Origin: Amycolatopsis taiwanensis DSM 45107
GTDB lineage: Bacteria; Actinomycetota; Actinomycetes; Mycobacteriales; Pseudonocardiaceae
NCBI RefSeq assembly: GCF_000519205.1
Contig: NZ_JAFB01000004.1
Coordinates: forward strand, 1 to 64,000
Direction of reading: 5' to 3'
Length of the DNA stretch: 64,000 bases
Shown: positions 57,073 through 64,000 of the stretch, one piece after another
Layout: each line of letters begins with the position of its first letter
Position numbering within the stretch: position 1 is the stretch's first letter
Translations under genes and position numbers: made by a program
The notes under the pieces: model-generated
The model's input: the letters and a program-made list of their open reading frames with translations, nothing else
What the model was told of the DNA's origin: nothing
The model's database searches: none

Positions 57073-58071
57073 TCAGGGATGCAGCAGGATCTTGCCGCAC
57101 GTACTCGCCGGGTCGGCCAGCAGTGCGAGCGCGCGGTCGGCCTCTTCCAGCGGGAACTCATGAGTCACCAGCGGCACCGGGTCCAGCAGCCCGGCGGCGA
57201 ACGCGCGGACGGCATGTGACCATGCCCGGGAAGGGGCGCCGAACACGGTGTGCACCGTGACGGCGGCACCGACCAGCTCCGCGGGCACCAGCGGCTCGGT
57301 CTCCGCCCCGGCGAGCCCGGCGAGGACCGTCCGCCCGCCACGCCGGGTCAACGACACCGCCAGCCGGCCCGACCCGGGCGCACCGGCCGCCTCGACGACC
57401 ACGTCGAACCCGCCCCGGGCATCCTCCGGCCGGCACCAGGTCGCGCCGAACCGCGCCGCGAGCTCGGCCCGGTCCGCGCGCGGATCGACCACCACGAGCG
57501 ACCCCGGTCCGCCCGCGGCCAGCAACTGCGTGGCGAGCATCCCGAGCGTGCCGCCGCCGACCACCGCCACCCGCTCCCCCGGCATGGTCCCGGCCTTCAG
57601 GCAGGCGGCCGCCATGCACGCCGCCGGCTCCAGCAGTGCGGCGGCCCGCAGATCCGCGCCCTCCGGCAGCTCGTGCAGCAGCCGCGCCGGCAGCCGCAGT
57701 TCGTCCGACCACGCTCCGGGCCGCGTGAACCCCGTCTCGTCGTAGTCGGCCTCGCACAGGTTCTCCTCACCCCAGCGGCAGGCCACGCAGCGGCCGCAGT
57801 TGCGGAAGCCCTCGCCCACCACGGGTTTTCCGAGCAACGCCGGGTCGGTGCCCGGCCCCAGCTCGACCACCGTGCCGGACCATTCGTGCCCCGGCACCAC
57901 CGGATACCGCACGAACTCCTCGGCGCGGGTGCCCGCAAAGACCTCCCGGTCCGAGCCGCAGATGCCCGACCAGGCCACGCGCACCACGACCTCGCCCGGC
58001 CCGGGCCGGACGGGTTCGGCCGGCACCAACCGCAGCGAGCCGGGACGTTCGATCAGCACCGAGCGGCTCAT
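57073..58071 (-). CDS. Zinc-dependent alcohol dehydrogenase
   Basis: A 332-residue MDR enzyme. Catalytic zinc ligands are in SGICGSDREVF and PGHEWSGTVVE, and the structural zinc Cys in GEGFRNCGRCVACRWGEENLC. The nucleotide fold is VAVVGGGTLGMLATQLL and ALLEPAACMAAACLKAG is typical of the polyol/threonine branch. Its start lies 13 bp after the stop of the U32-like gene, so both belong to one transcript. The substrate is likely a sugar alcohol or amino alcohol, but this is inference. Confidence 0.9.
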   Translation of the reverse strand: MSRSVLIERPGSLRLVPAEPVRPGPGEVVVRVAWSGICGSDREVFAGTRAEEFVRYPVVPGHEWSGTVVELGPGTDPALLGKPVVGEGFRNCGRCVACRWGEENLCEADYDETGFTRPGAWSDELRLPARLLHELPEGADLRAAALLEPAACMAAACLKAGTMPGERVAVVGGGTLGMLATQLLAAGGPGSLVVVDPRADRAELAARFGATWCRPEDARGGFDVVVEAAGAPGSGRLAVSLTRRGGRTVLAGLAGAETEPLVPAELVGAAVTVHTVFGAPSRAWSHAVRAFAAGLLDPVPLVTHEFPLEEADRALALLADPASTCGKILLHP

Positions 58072-58084
58072 GAGCCCACGTCCG

Positions 58085-59008
58085 TCATGCCGGCACCGCG
58101 AGATCATCCGCCGGGAGCTTGGACATGACCGCCTCGGGCAGCCGGCGGTCCAGGAACTCCAGGCCGATCTGCGCGCGCCGGACCCGTTCGCGGCCCAGGG
58201 AGATCGCCAACGGCTCGAGATGCGTGCCGCTCGGGTAGATGTTCGGCGCGTTGCGCAGCCCGAACTTGAGGTACACCGGCGCCGCGACCCGCACGATCTC
58301 CGCGATCTCGAGATGCCGGACCAGCCCGCCCTGGTCGTCGGGCGACTCGATGTAGACGTCCAGCGGCAGGTCGACCGCCGCACGGATCGCGGCCAGCTGA
58401 CCGAGCGTGAGATCGGTGGGCACGTTGTAGGTGTCCGCGCCGAGCTTCTCGGCCAGCCGCACGGCCGGCGGGTTCGAAAGTCCCATTTGGACACTGATCT
58501 TGAAACGCAGCCCGGCCGGAAACTCGCCGGCGGCCCGCAGCCGCGCGGCGATGTCCAGCACGCCTAGATCGGTGATGAGCACGCTGCGGATCCCGGCCTC
58601 GACACTGCGCTCGATGTCTTCGAGGTTGTGCACCACCTGCTCGATGCCGCGCGCCTGCGCGGCGAGCGCACCGGCGCCGGAAGCCTGCGCCGCGGCCGAG
58701 GAACCCCAGCCGGTCAACGGCCGCGCGAACAGGCTCACCTCGATGCCGCGCTGCTGCCCGATGCCGGCCATCCGGCGCAACTCGTCGGAAGTCAGCAGCA
58801 TGCCGCCGCTGCCCTGGGAAACCCGGTGCACCGGCACTCCGCGCGCGTCGGCCTCGGCGAGCACCGCGTCAAGCACCGCCGGCCCTTCGACGCTCGGGAT
58901 CTCCACCCGGCACTGCGCGCCATCGGGAAAGCGCTTGACGCTGTCCGGCCACTCGTTGTCCGTGCCCGCGAAACCCTCGGCTCGCAGGAAGTCCGTGAAC
59001 TTGGTCAC
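58085..59008 (-). CDS. U32-peptidase-like TIM-barrel protein
   Basis: A 307-residue protein: VEIPSVEGPAVLDAVLAEADARGVPVHRVSQGSGGMLLTSDELRRM, EVSLFARP, LVHNLEDIERSVEAGIRSVLI and KFGLRNAPNIYPSGTHLE. This pattern matches the actinobacterial 'U32 family peptidase' group rather than collagenase-type U32. The barrel architecture suggests a metabolic enzyme. It is co-transcribed with the alcohol dehydrogenase, so a shared catabolic step is likely. The reaction is unknown. Confidence 0.7.
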   Translation of the reverse strand: MTKFTDFLRAEGFAGTDNEWPDSVKRFPDGAQCRVEIPSVEGPAVLDAVLAEADARGVPVHRVSQGSGGMLLTSDELRRMAGIGQQRGIEVSLFARPLTGWGSSAAAQASGAGALAAQARGIEQVVHNLEDIERSVEAGIRSVLITDLGVLDIAARLRAAGEFPAGLRFKISVQMGLSNPPAVRLAEKLGADTYNVPTDLTLGQLAAIRAAVDLPLDVYIESPDDQGGLVRHLEIAEIVRVAAPVYLKFGLRNAPNIYPSGTHLEPLAISLGRERVRRAQIGLEFLDRRLPEAVMSKLPADDLAVPA

Positions 59009-59130
59009 GCCACCACCTCGCTGGTCGAGACCTTAGCCCAGAAGCGGCTGAATTGGCCCCCCGCTCTGCGAGATAGCGAGAAACTCAGCTAGGTCGACGG
59101 CAGCAACGACGCCGCGGCTCGGACCGGTCG

Positions 59131-59235
59131 AACCGGGAATTCGCTCGCCTCAACCGAGAACTCGCTCGCCTGAATCGGGAAATCGGCGTCCCCAACCGAG
59201 AACTCGGCCGCCTGAATCGGGGACACGGCTGGCCC
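59131..59235. repeat. Five tandem 21-bp units downstream of tsaE
   Basis: Five exact-length 21-bp units (59131, 59152, 59173, 59194, 59215) with pattern AA(C/T)CG(A/G)G(A/G)A, a CG-rich centre and mostly GCC(T/C). The array ends 7 bp before the tsaE stop. Because 21 is a multiple of three, one minus-strand frame stays open as a seven-residue repeat. Confidence 0.8.
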
Positions 59236-59242
59236 GGCGTTA

Positions 59243-59728
59243 TCAGGACAGCTGAAGCCGGCCGTGCCAGGCGCCGTGCGGCTCCAGGGTGGCGAGCCGC
59301 ACGTCGTCGGGCCGGCGCTCGAGGCGGACGACGAGATGGTCCGCGGAGAGCCGCTCGGCCGAGCCCTCACCCCACTCCACCACCACGGCCGAGGACTCCA
59401 GATCGGTGTCCAGGTCGAGGTCGTCGAGCTGAGCCAGGTCACCACCGAGCCGATAGGCGTCCACATGCACCATGCCCACGCCGCTCGCCCCGGCGGGATG
59501 CACCCGCGCGAGCACGAAGGTCGGCGAACTGACCCGGCCCGACACGCCGAGCCCGGCGGCGATTCCCCTGGCCAGCACGGTCTTGCCGGCGCCGAGCGGC
59601 CCGGCGAGCAGCACCAGGTCACCGGCTTCGAGCAGGCGGCCGAGCGACTCGCCGAAGCGCACGGTGTCCGCTTCGTTCGGCAGGACCTCAACCCTGCGCA
59701 GCTCTGCCAGCTCACGCGATCGCGTCAC
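59243..59728 (-). CDS. tsaE: TsaE, t6A synthesis ATPase
   Basis: A 161-residue P-loop ATPase needed for turnover of the TsaBD complex. Walker A is AGPLGAGKTVLARGIAAGLG, followed by SSPTFVLARVH and HVDAYRLGG (Walker B-type). It lies between the hydrolase gene and the 21-bp repeat array. The GTG start is at 59728. Its separation from tsaB-rimI-tsaD by the four-gene 54.3-59.0 kb stretch is an interruption of the usual order. Confidence 0.94.
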   Translation of the reverse strand: MTRSRELAELRRVEVLPNEADTVRFGESLGRLLEAGDLVLLAGPLGAGKTVLARGIAAGLGVSGRVSSPTFVLARVHPAGASGVGMVHVDAYRLGGDLAQLDDLDLDTDLESSAVVVEWGEGSAERLSADHLVVRLERRPDDVRLATLEPHGAWHGRLQLS

Positions 59729-59764
59729 AACGCCTCACCCTCGAATACAGACTCTCTCCTCACT

Positions 59765-60868
59765 TTAACGGCTCAGCCATCGCCGCAGCCGACGCGAAGA
59801 ACCGACCGTACCGACCCCGGCACAGCGCTGGATCAGGTCGATCAGGTGGCTGTTCACCAGCTCGGGCTGCTCCAGGTGCACCATGTGCCCGGCCCCACGG
59901 ATCCGGGCGAGCTCGGCGTCAGGCAACTCGGCCGCGATGCGCTCGGCGTGCGAGAACGGCGTGAACCGGTCCGCGTCCCCGCCGACGACCAGCACGTGTG
60001 CCTGTTTCAACCCGGCCAGGGCGGCATACCGGTTGTGGCTGCCGAGCGTGTCGACGAAGTTGACCAGCCCGCGCACCGGGGTCACCGCGAGCATCTCCAG
60101 CATGAAGTCCACCACCGGCGAGGGCACCGGTCGCGGCCCGAACGCCAGCCACCGCACCGCCTGCCGGGTCAGCTGCCCGCCGGCCGCGCGCGCGAACTCC
60201 ACCAGGCCCGGCTGCCATCCGGCCAGCTCGCCGACACCTCTGGTCAACGGGTTGTACTTGGACAGCAACCCGCGCGGCAGGCCCCGGCGCCCCACTTCTC
60301 CCGCGGCCGTCGCGATCAGCGCGACGCCGCACACCCGTTCGGCGAACAGGTCCGGGTTCTGCTGGGCCAGCTCCATGATCACCATGCCGCCCATGGAGTG
60401 CCCCATCAGGACGATCGCGTCGTCGGGCGCGACCGCACGCAGCACCGCGTCGAGATCACGCGCCAGCTGCTCGATGGTGCTGGTCTCCGAGCTCGCCGGG
60501 CCGGACTGCCCGTGACCGCGATGGTCGTAGTAGACCTGCCGGACGCGGGGCAGCGACAACGCGGCCAGATCACGGCGCTGGAAATGCCAGCTTCGCTGGG
60601 ACAGCGCGAACCCGTGCACGCCGACCAGCGTCAGGTCCCGTTCCCCGTGCACCGATTCGATCTCCGACACGGCCAGCGGGGTGCCGTCGTCCGCCGCGAC
60701 CGTCGACGTCCGGTCGGGGTCCAGCTCGCCGAGCCGCTCGTCCACCAGGTTCTCGGCGGCCCGCCGTTGCTGCGCGGCGACCGCGATGGCCGCCGCGGCG
60801 GTTCCGGTGGCCAGCGCGGCGGCCCCACCGAGCACGGTGAGGAACCCACGGGAACGCACGAGGGTCAT
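59765..60868 (-). CDS. Alpha/beta hydrolase with N-terminal membrane anchor
   Basis: A 367-residue protein. One hydrophobic N-terminal helix (FLTVLGGAAALATGTAAAAIAVAA) is followed by a hydrolase domain with VGVHGFALS, the nucleophile in LMGHSMGGMVIMEL, the Asp region VVGGDADRFTPFSH and the His in GAGHMVHLEQP. It lies between tsaE and alr, as a hydrolase gene does in related actinobacteria. It may be lipase- or esterase-like at the membrane; substrate unknown. Confidence 0.85.
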   Translation of the reverse strand: MTLVRSRGFLTVLGGAAALATGTAAAAIAVAAQQRRAAENLVDERLGELDPDRTSTVAADDGTPLAVSEIESVHGERDLTLVGVHGFALSQRSWHFQRRDLAALSLPRVRQVYYDHRGHGQSGPASSETSTIEQLARDLDAVLRAVAPDDAIVLMGHSMGGMVIMELAQQNPDLFAERVCGVALIATAAGEVGRRGLPRGLLSKYNPLTRGVGELAGWQPGLVEFARAAGGQLTRQAVRWLAFGPRPVPSPVVDFMLEMLAVTPVRGLVNFVDTLGSHNRYAALAGLKQAHVLVVGGDADRFTPFSHAERIAAELPDAELARIRGAGHMVHLEQPELVNSHLIDLIQRCAGVGTVGSSRRLRRWLSR

Positions 60869-60894
60869 TCAGAAGCCCGTGTTCGCAAAAGACT

Positions 60895-62010
60895 TCAGCG
60901 GTCCCCCAGATACCTTCGTTCGATCCGCGGCCGGTACATGCCGGTGACGATCTCGTAGTCGATGGTGCCCAGCGTGTCGGCCCATTCGCGGGCGGTCGGC
61001 TCGCCCTGGCCGCCGGGGCCGAACAGGATCACCTCGGACCCCACCGCCGGTTCGTCGTCTCCGCAGTCGACGACGAGCTGGTCCATGCACACCCGGCCGG
61101 CCACCGGGCGGCGCCGGCCGTCCAGCCACACGCTCATCCGGCCGGACAGCGTGCGGGGCACGCCATCGGCGTAACCGACCGGAACGAGGGCGAGCGTGGT
61201 GTCGCGGCTTGCGGTCCAGGTATGTCCATAAGAGACGGACTCCCCCGCCTCGATGCGTTTCGTCAGAACGACGGTGGAAGAGAACGTCATCGCGGGACGC
61301 AGGTCCTCCGACTGCGCCACCGGGTTGAGCCCGTAGGTCGCGATGCCGGGGCGTACGAGGTCGAAGTGCAGGTCGGGCCGGGTGAGCGTGGCCGCGGAGT
61401 TCGCCATGTGACGCAACGGGTTCAGCCCCGCGTCCCGGGCGATCTCGTACGCGGTGTCCAAACGCCGCGCCTGGGCATCGATCGAAGGATGTCCCGGCTC
61501 GTCCGCGCAGGCCAAGTGCGACCAGACGGCGACCACCTCGATGTCGCGTTCGACCGAGGCGGCCTTCACCAGGTCCGGCCAGGCGGAGGCGGGACAACCG
61601 CCGCGGGACAGGCCGGTGTCGATCTTGAGATGGACCCGCGCCCTGGTCCCGGCCCGCTGCGCCGCTTCCGCGACCCGCGCCAGCTCACTGGTCGAGCTGA
61701 CCGAGAGGTCCACGCCCTGCTCGACGCCCGGCGCGAAGTCGACGCCGGGCGTGTCCAGCCAGCTGAACACCGGCGCGGTGATCCCGGCGGCGCGCAGCGC
61801 GAGGGCCTCGGCCAGCGAGCAGGCACCCAGCCAGGTCGCGCCCGCTTCGAGCGCGGCCCGCGCCACCGGGACGACGCCGTGCCCGTAGGCGTCGGCCTTC
61901 ACCACGGTCATGACGGCGGCGCCAGCGGCCCTGCGGGCGAGCAGGGCGACGTTGTGCCGGATGGCATCGAGGTCGATGACGACCTCGGCACGAGGCAGAC
62001 CAGGGCTCAT
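60895..62010 (-). CDS. alr: Alanine racemase
   Basis: A 371-residue PLP enzyme making D-alanine for peptidoglycan. The Schiff-base Lys is in TVVKADAYGHG and the opposing-subunit Tyr in ESVSYGHTW. The PLP-phosphate and carboxylate-binding regions MANSAATL and RPGIATYGLNP are present. ATG 62010 (MSPGLPRAEVV) is the family start. It is the first gene of the minus-strand alr-hydrolase-tsaE group. Confidence 0.96.
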   Translation of the reverse strand: MSPGLPRAEVVIDLDAIRHNVALLARRAAGAAVMTVVKADAYGHGVVPVARAALEAGATWLGACSLAEALALRAAGITAPVFSWLDTPGVDFAPGVEQGVDLSVSSTSELARVAEAAQRAGTRARVHLKIDTGLSRGGCPASAWPDLVKAASVERDIEVVAVWSHLACADEPGHPSIDAQARRLDTAYEIARDAGLNPLRHMANSAATLTRPDLHFDLVRPGIATYGLNPVAQSEDLRPAMTFSSTVVLTKRIEAGESVSYGHTWTASRDTTLALVPVGYADGVPRTLSGRMSVWLDGRRRPVAGRVCMDQLVVDCGDDEPAVGSEVILFGPGGQGEPTAREWADTLGTIDYEIVTGMYRPRIERRYLGDR

Positions 62011-62095
62011 TGTGCCGATTCTCCCATCCGCCGCCCGTGCGGGCGCCGAAGCCCACCCTCCGGGCGACGGGTGTGCCCGGAGGACGGCGCGGTGG

Positions 62096-63178
62096 TCAGC
62101 CGAGGCGGAGACCGGTGCTGCCGGAGAAGACGTGCAACTCCTCGGGGCGGATCCGGAGCCGGAGCGTGTCACCCATGCCGGGCGTGTTGCGCGGGTCCAT
62201 CCTGGCCACGATGGCGTTGCCCGCCGCCGTGCCTTCCGCGGCGATCTTTCCGTACACGTAGGAGTCCGAGCCGACCTCCTCGACCAGGTCGACCTTGACC
62301 GAGATGCCGCCGTCGCCGGAGGGTTCGAGGGATTCGGGCCGGATCCCCAGCGTGACCTCGCCACCGTCGGCGGCGGCCAGGATCTCGCGGGGCAGCGGGA
62401 CGGTGACACCGCCGAGGGTCGCACCGCCGTCGGTGAGCCGGGCGGGCGCGAGGTTCATCGCGGGCGAGCCGATGAAGCCGGCCACGAACACGTTCTCCGG
62501 CTTGTCGTAGAGCGCGCGGGGCGTGTCGCACTGCTGGAGCACGCCGTCCTTGAGCACGGCGACCCGGTCGCCCATCGTCATCGCCTCGATCTGGTCGTGC
62601 GTCACGTAGACGGTGGTGACCCCGAGACGGCGCTGCAGCGCGGCGATCTGGGTGCGGGTGGACACCCGCAGCTTGGCGTCCAGGTTGGACAGCGGCTCGT
62701 CCATCAGGAACACCTGCGGCTCCCGCACGATCGCCCGGCCCATCGCCACGCGCTGCCGCTGGCCACCGGAAAGGGCTTTCGGCTTGCGGTCCAGGTACTC
62801 CTCGAGGTCCAGCAGCTTGGCCGCCTCGGCCACGCGCTGCTTGATCTCGTGCTTGGGCTTTCCGGCGATCTTCAAGGCGAAGCCCATGTTCTGGGCCACG
62901 GTCATGTGCGGGTAGAGCGCGTAGTTCTGGAACACCATCGCGATGTCCCGGGAGCGCGGCGGCAGCTGGGTGACGTCCCGGTCACCGATCCACACCGAGC
63001 CCTCGTCGACGTCCTCCAGCCCGGCCAGCATGCGCAGGCTGGTCGACTTGCCGCAGCCCGACGGCCCGACCAGGACCAGGAACTCGCCGTCTTCGATCTT
63101 CAGGTCGAGCGCGTCCACGGCGGGCCGATCGGAGCCGGAGTAGCGGCGGGAGGCCTTGTCATAGGTGATCGTGGCCAT
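62096..63178 (-). CDS. Sugar ABC transporter ATPase (UgpC/MsiK type)
   Basis: A 360-residue ATPase with a C-terminal TOBE domain. Walker A is GPSGCGKSTSLRML, the Q-loop is VFQNYALYPHMTV, the signature is LSGGQRQRVAMGRAI, Walker B is VFLMDEPLSNLD and the H-loop is THDQIEAMTMGDR. Such ATPases serve several carbohydrate permeases (MsiK) or glycerol-phosphate uptake. The start overlaps the xylB stop (TGATG), so it is translated with a xylulokinase gene and probably energises pentose or polyol uptake. Confidence 0.93.
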   Translation of the reverse strand: MATITYDKASRRYSGSDRPAVDALDLKIEDGEFLVLVGPSGCGKSTSLRMLAGLEDVDEGSVWIGDRDVTQLPPRSRDIAMVFQNYALYPHMTVAQNMGFALKIAGKPKHEIKQRVAEAAKLLDLEEYLDRKPKALSGGQRQRVAMGRAIVREPQVFLMDEPLSNLDAKLRVSTRTQIAALQRRLGVTTVYVTHDQIEAMTMGDRVAVLKDGVLQQCDTPRALYDKPENVFVAGFIGSPAMNLAPARLTDGGATLGGVTVPLPREILAAADGGEVTLGIRPESLEPSGDGGISVKVDLVEEVGSDSYVYGKIAAEGTAAGNAIVARMDPRNTPGMGDTLRLRIRPEELHVFSGSTGLRLG

Positions 63179-64000
63179 CAGGTGTCCTCTCGTGAATTCG
63201 GTGAAGGAGATTGAAAGTCCGTGTTCGTGCTTTGGTGAGTGGAAGACGCTGCGTTCGTCGATCGCGCGTCCTGAAAAACACGGGCTGGAACGTGGTGCAC
63301 CAGCGCACGCAGGTCGAGGTGCCGTTGCCGGATCTCCGCTCCCTGGCCGGGAGCGCTTCCCTCCAGCACGACGCTCGTCTTTTCCGGCCAGGCCGGGGGT
63401 TGGCCGGTCGGAGTCAGCGCCCAGGCGGCCTGCCGGGCGGCGCCCAGCGCGACGTGCTCGGCGGGCTCCGGCACGACCACCGGAACGCCGAACACGTCGG
63501 GCGCCACCGCACGGACGGCCGCCGACTGTGCGGCGCCGCCGATCAGCAGCACGCGTCGCGGCGTGATTCCCTGCGCCAGCACGGCGTCCAGGCCCGCGGC
63601 CAGGCCGCACAGCATGCCCTCGATCGCCGCTCTGGCCAGGTTTTCCGGCGTCATGTTGGACCGCCGCATGCCGTGCAGCGAACCGGCGGCGTCGGGCAGG
63701 TTCGGGGTGCGCTCGCCGTCCAGATACGGCAGGAGCGTGAGGCCGCCGGCACCCGGCTCCGCGGCCAGCGCGAGGCGGTCGAGCCCCGCGAGGTCGACGT
63801 CGAGCATCGCAGCGGTCGCGGTCAGCACCCGGGCCGCATTGAGGGTGCAGGCCAGCGGCAGGAACCGGCCGGTCGCGTCGGCGAACCCGGCCACCTCGCC
63901 GCTCGCGTCCGCGGCCGGGGTCGGGCAGACCCCGAACACCGTGCCGCTGGTGCCCAGCGACAGCACCACATCGCCGTCGCCGAGGCCCAGCGCCAGCGCC
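63178..64000 (-). CDS. xylB: Xylulokinase, 3' part (truncated by window end)
   Basis: The C-terminal 273 or more residues of a FGGY carbohydrate kinase; the start is beyond the window. VVLSLGTSGTVFGVCP, LPYLDGERTPNLPDA, NLARAAIEGMLCGLAAGLDAV, VLLIGGAAQSAAVRAVAPDVFGVPVVVP and ALGAARQAAWAL are XylB signatures. The last 25 or so residues (Asn/Ser/Thr-rich) extend beyond the usual end of the family. It is coupled to the sugar ATPase gene. Confidence 0.9.
   Translation of the reverse strand, partial: ALALGLGDGDVVLSLGTSGTVFGVCPTPAADASGEVAGFADATGRFLPLACTLNAARVLTATAAMLDVDLAGLDRLALAAEPGAGGLTLLPYLDGERTPNLPDAAGSLHGMRRSNMTPENLARAAIEGMLCGLAAGLDAVLAQGITPRRVLLIGGAAQSAAVRAVAPDVFGVPVVVPEPAEHVALGAARQAAWALTPTGQPPAWPEKTSVVLEGSAPGQGAEIRQRHLDLRALVHHVPARVFQDARSTNAASSTHQSTNTDFQSPSPNSREDT

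Noticed and set aside
59089-59715. Frame with seven-residue repeats (for example ASEFSVEASEFPV) reading through the 21-bp array
   Set aside because: The real gene here is tsaE in a different frame. The repeat peptide is a by-product of a 21-bp period that leaves frames open.

Overview
The window is high-GC actinobacterial DNA, most likely from a member of the Pseudonocardiaceae close to Amycolatopsis. The evidence is the GC-rich third codon positions, frequent GTG starts, a WhiB protein, a BldM-like regulator, a GroEL1 with a His-rich tail, a mycobacterial-type SOS box, and gene order that matches two mycobacterial blocks. Genus and synteny statements rest on recalled gene order, not on a search.

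Layout. 1-2.8 kb: SOS-mutagenesis genes imuA'-imuB and a coupled 48-residue ORF, behind a perfect LexA-type box. 3-5.2 kb: a methyltransferase, a MarR regulator and a proline iminopeptidase. 5.2-19.8 kb: a block like Mycobacterium Rv0948c-Rv0957 (purH, purN, perM-like, DUF5336, sucD, sucC, M23 peptidase, uvrD1, chorismate mutase). 19.8-28.9 kb: a membrane and signalling region with two paralogous single-pass proteins, a Ser/Thr kinase preceded by a coupled leader peptide, a pseudokinase, and a PspC-type two-component system divergent from a PspC membrane protein. 29-46 kb: a block like Rv3396c-Rv3418c (guaA, cholesterol-oxidase-like choD, guaB3, guaB2, DUF5319, rsdA-sigD, bldM-like, MerR/helical-repeat pair, whiB3/whiD, groEL1, groES with CIRCE). 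46.1-51.9 kb: an accessory insertion between groES and tsaD holding a very Cys-rich 22-26-residue peptide, a degenerate UDP-GlcNAc 2-epimerase homologue, an amidase remnant, a VOC protein, a TetR-controlled ABC exporter and a frameshifted TetR remnant. 51.9-62 kb: the t6A operon genes tsaD, rimI, tsaB, tsaE and alr, interrupted by a malonyl-CoA-synthetase/carboxyltransferase pair and an alcohol-dehydrogenase/U32-like pair. 62-64 kb: a sugar-ABC ATPase (UgpC/MsiK type) and the 3' part of a xylulokinase gene.

Functionally the window joins purine synthesis (purH, purN, guaA, guaB2, guaB3), DNA damage tolerance (imuA'B, uvrD1), envelope maintenance and division (perM-like, DUF5336, M23, alr, kinases, PspC), development and stress control (sigD/rsdA, BldM-like, WhiB, groES/groEL1) and t6A tRNA modification.

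The less ordinary items are short 21-32-bp tandem arrays that abut the stop codons of several minus-strand genes, the Cys-rich mini-peptide, the kinase/pseudokinase pair with its leader ORF, an orphan SOS-type palindrome between converging genes, and several regulators that have lost the residues that normally define their switch. No tRNA, rRNA, CRISPR array, insertion sequence or replication origin was seen.
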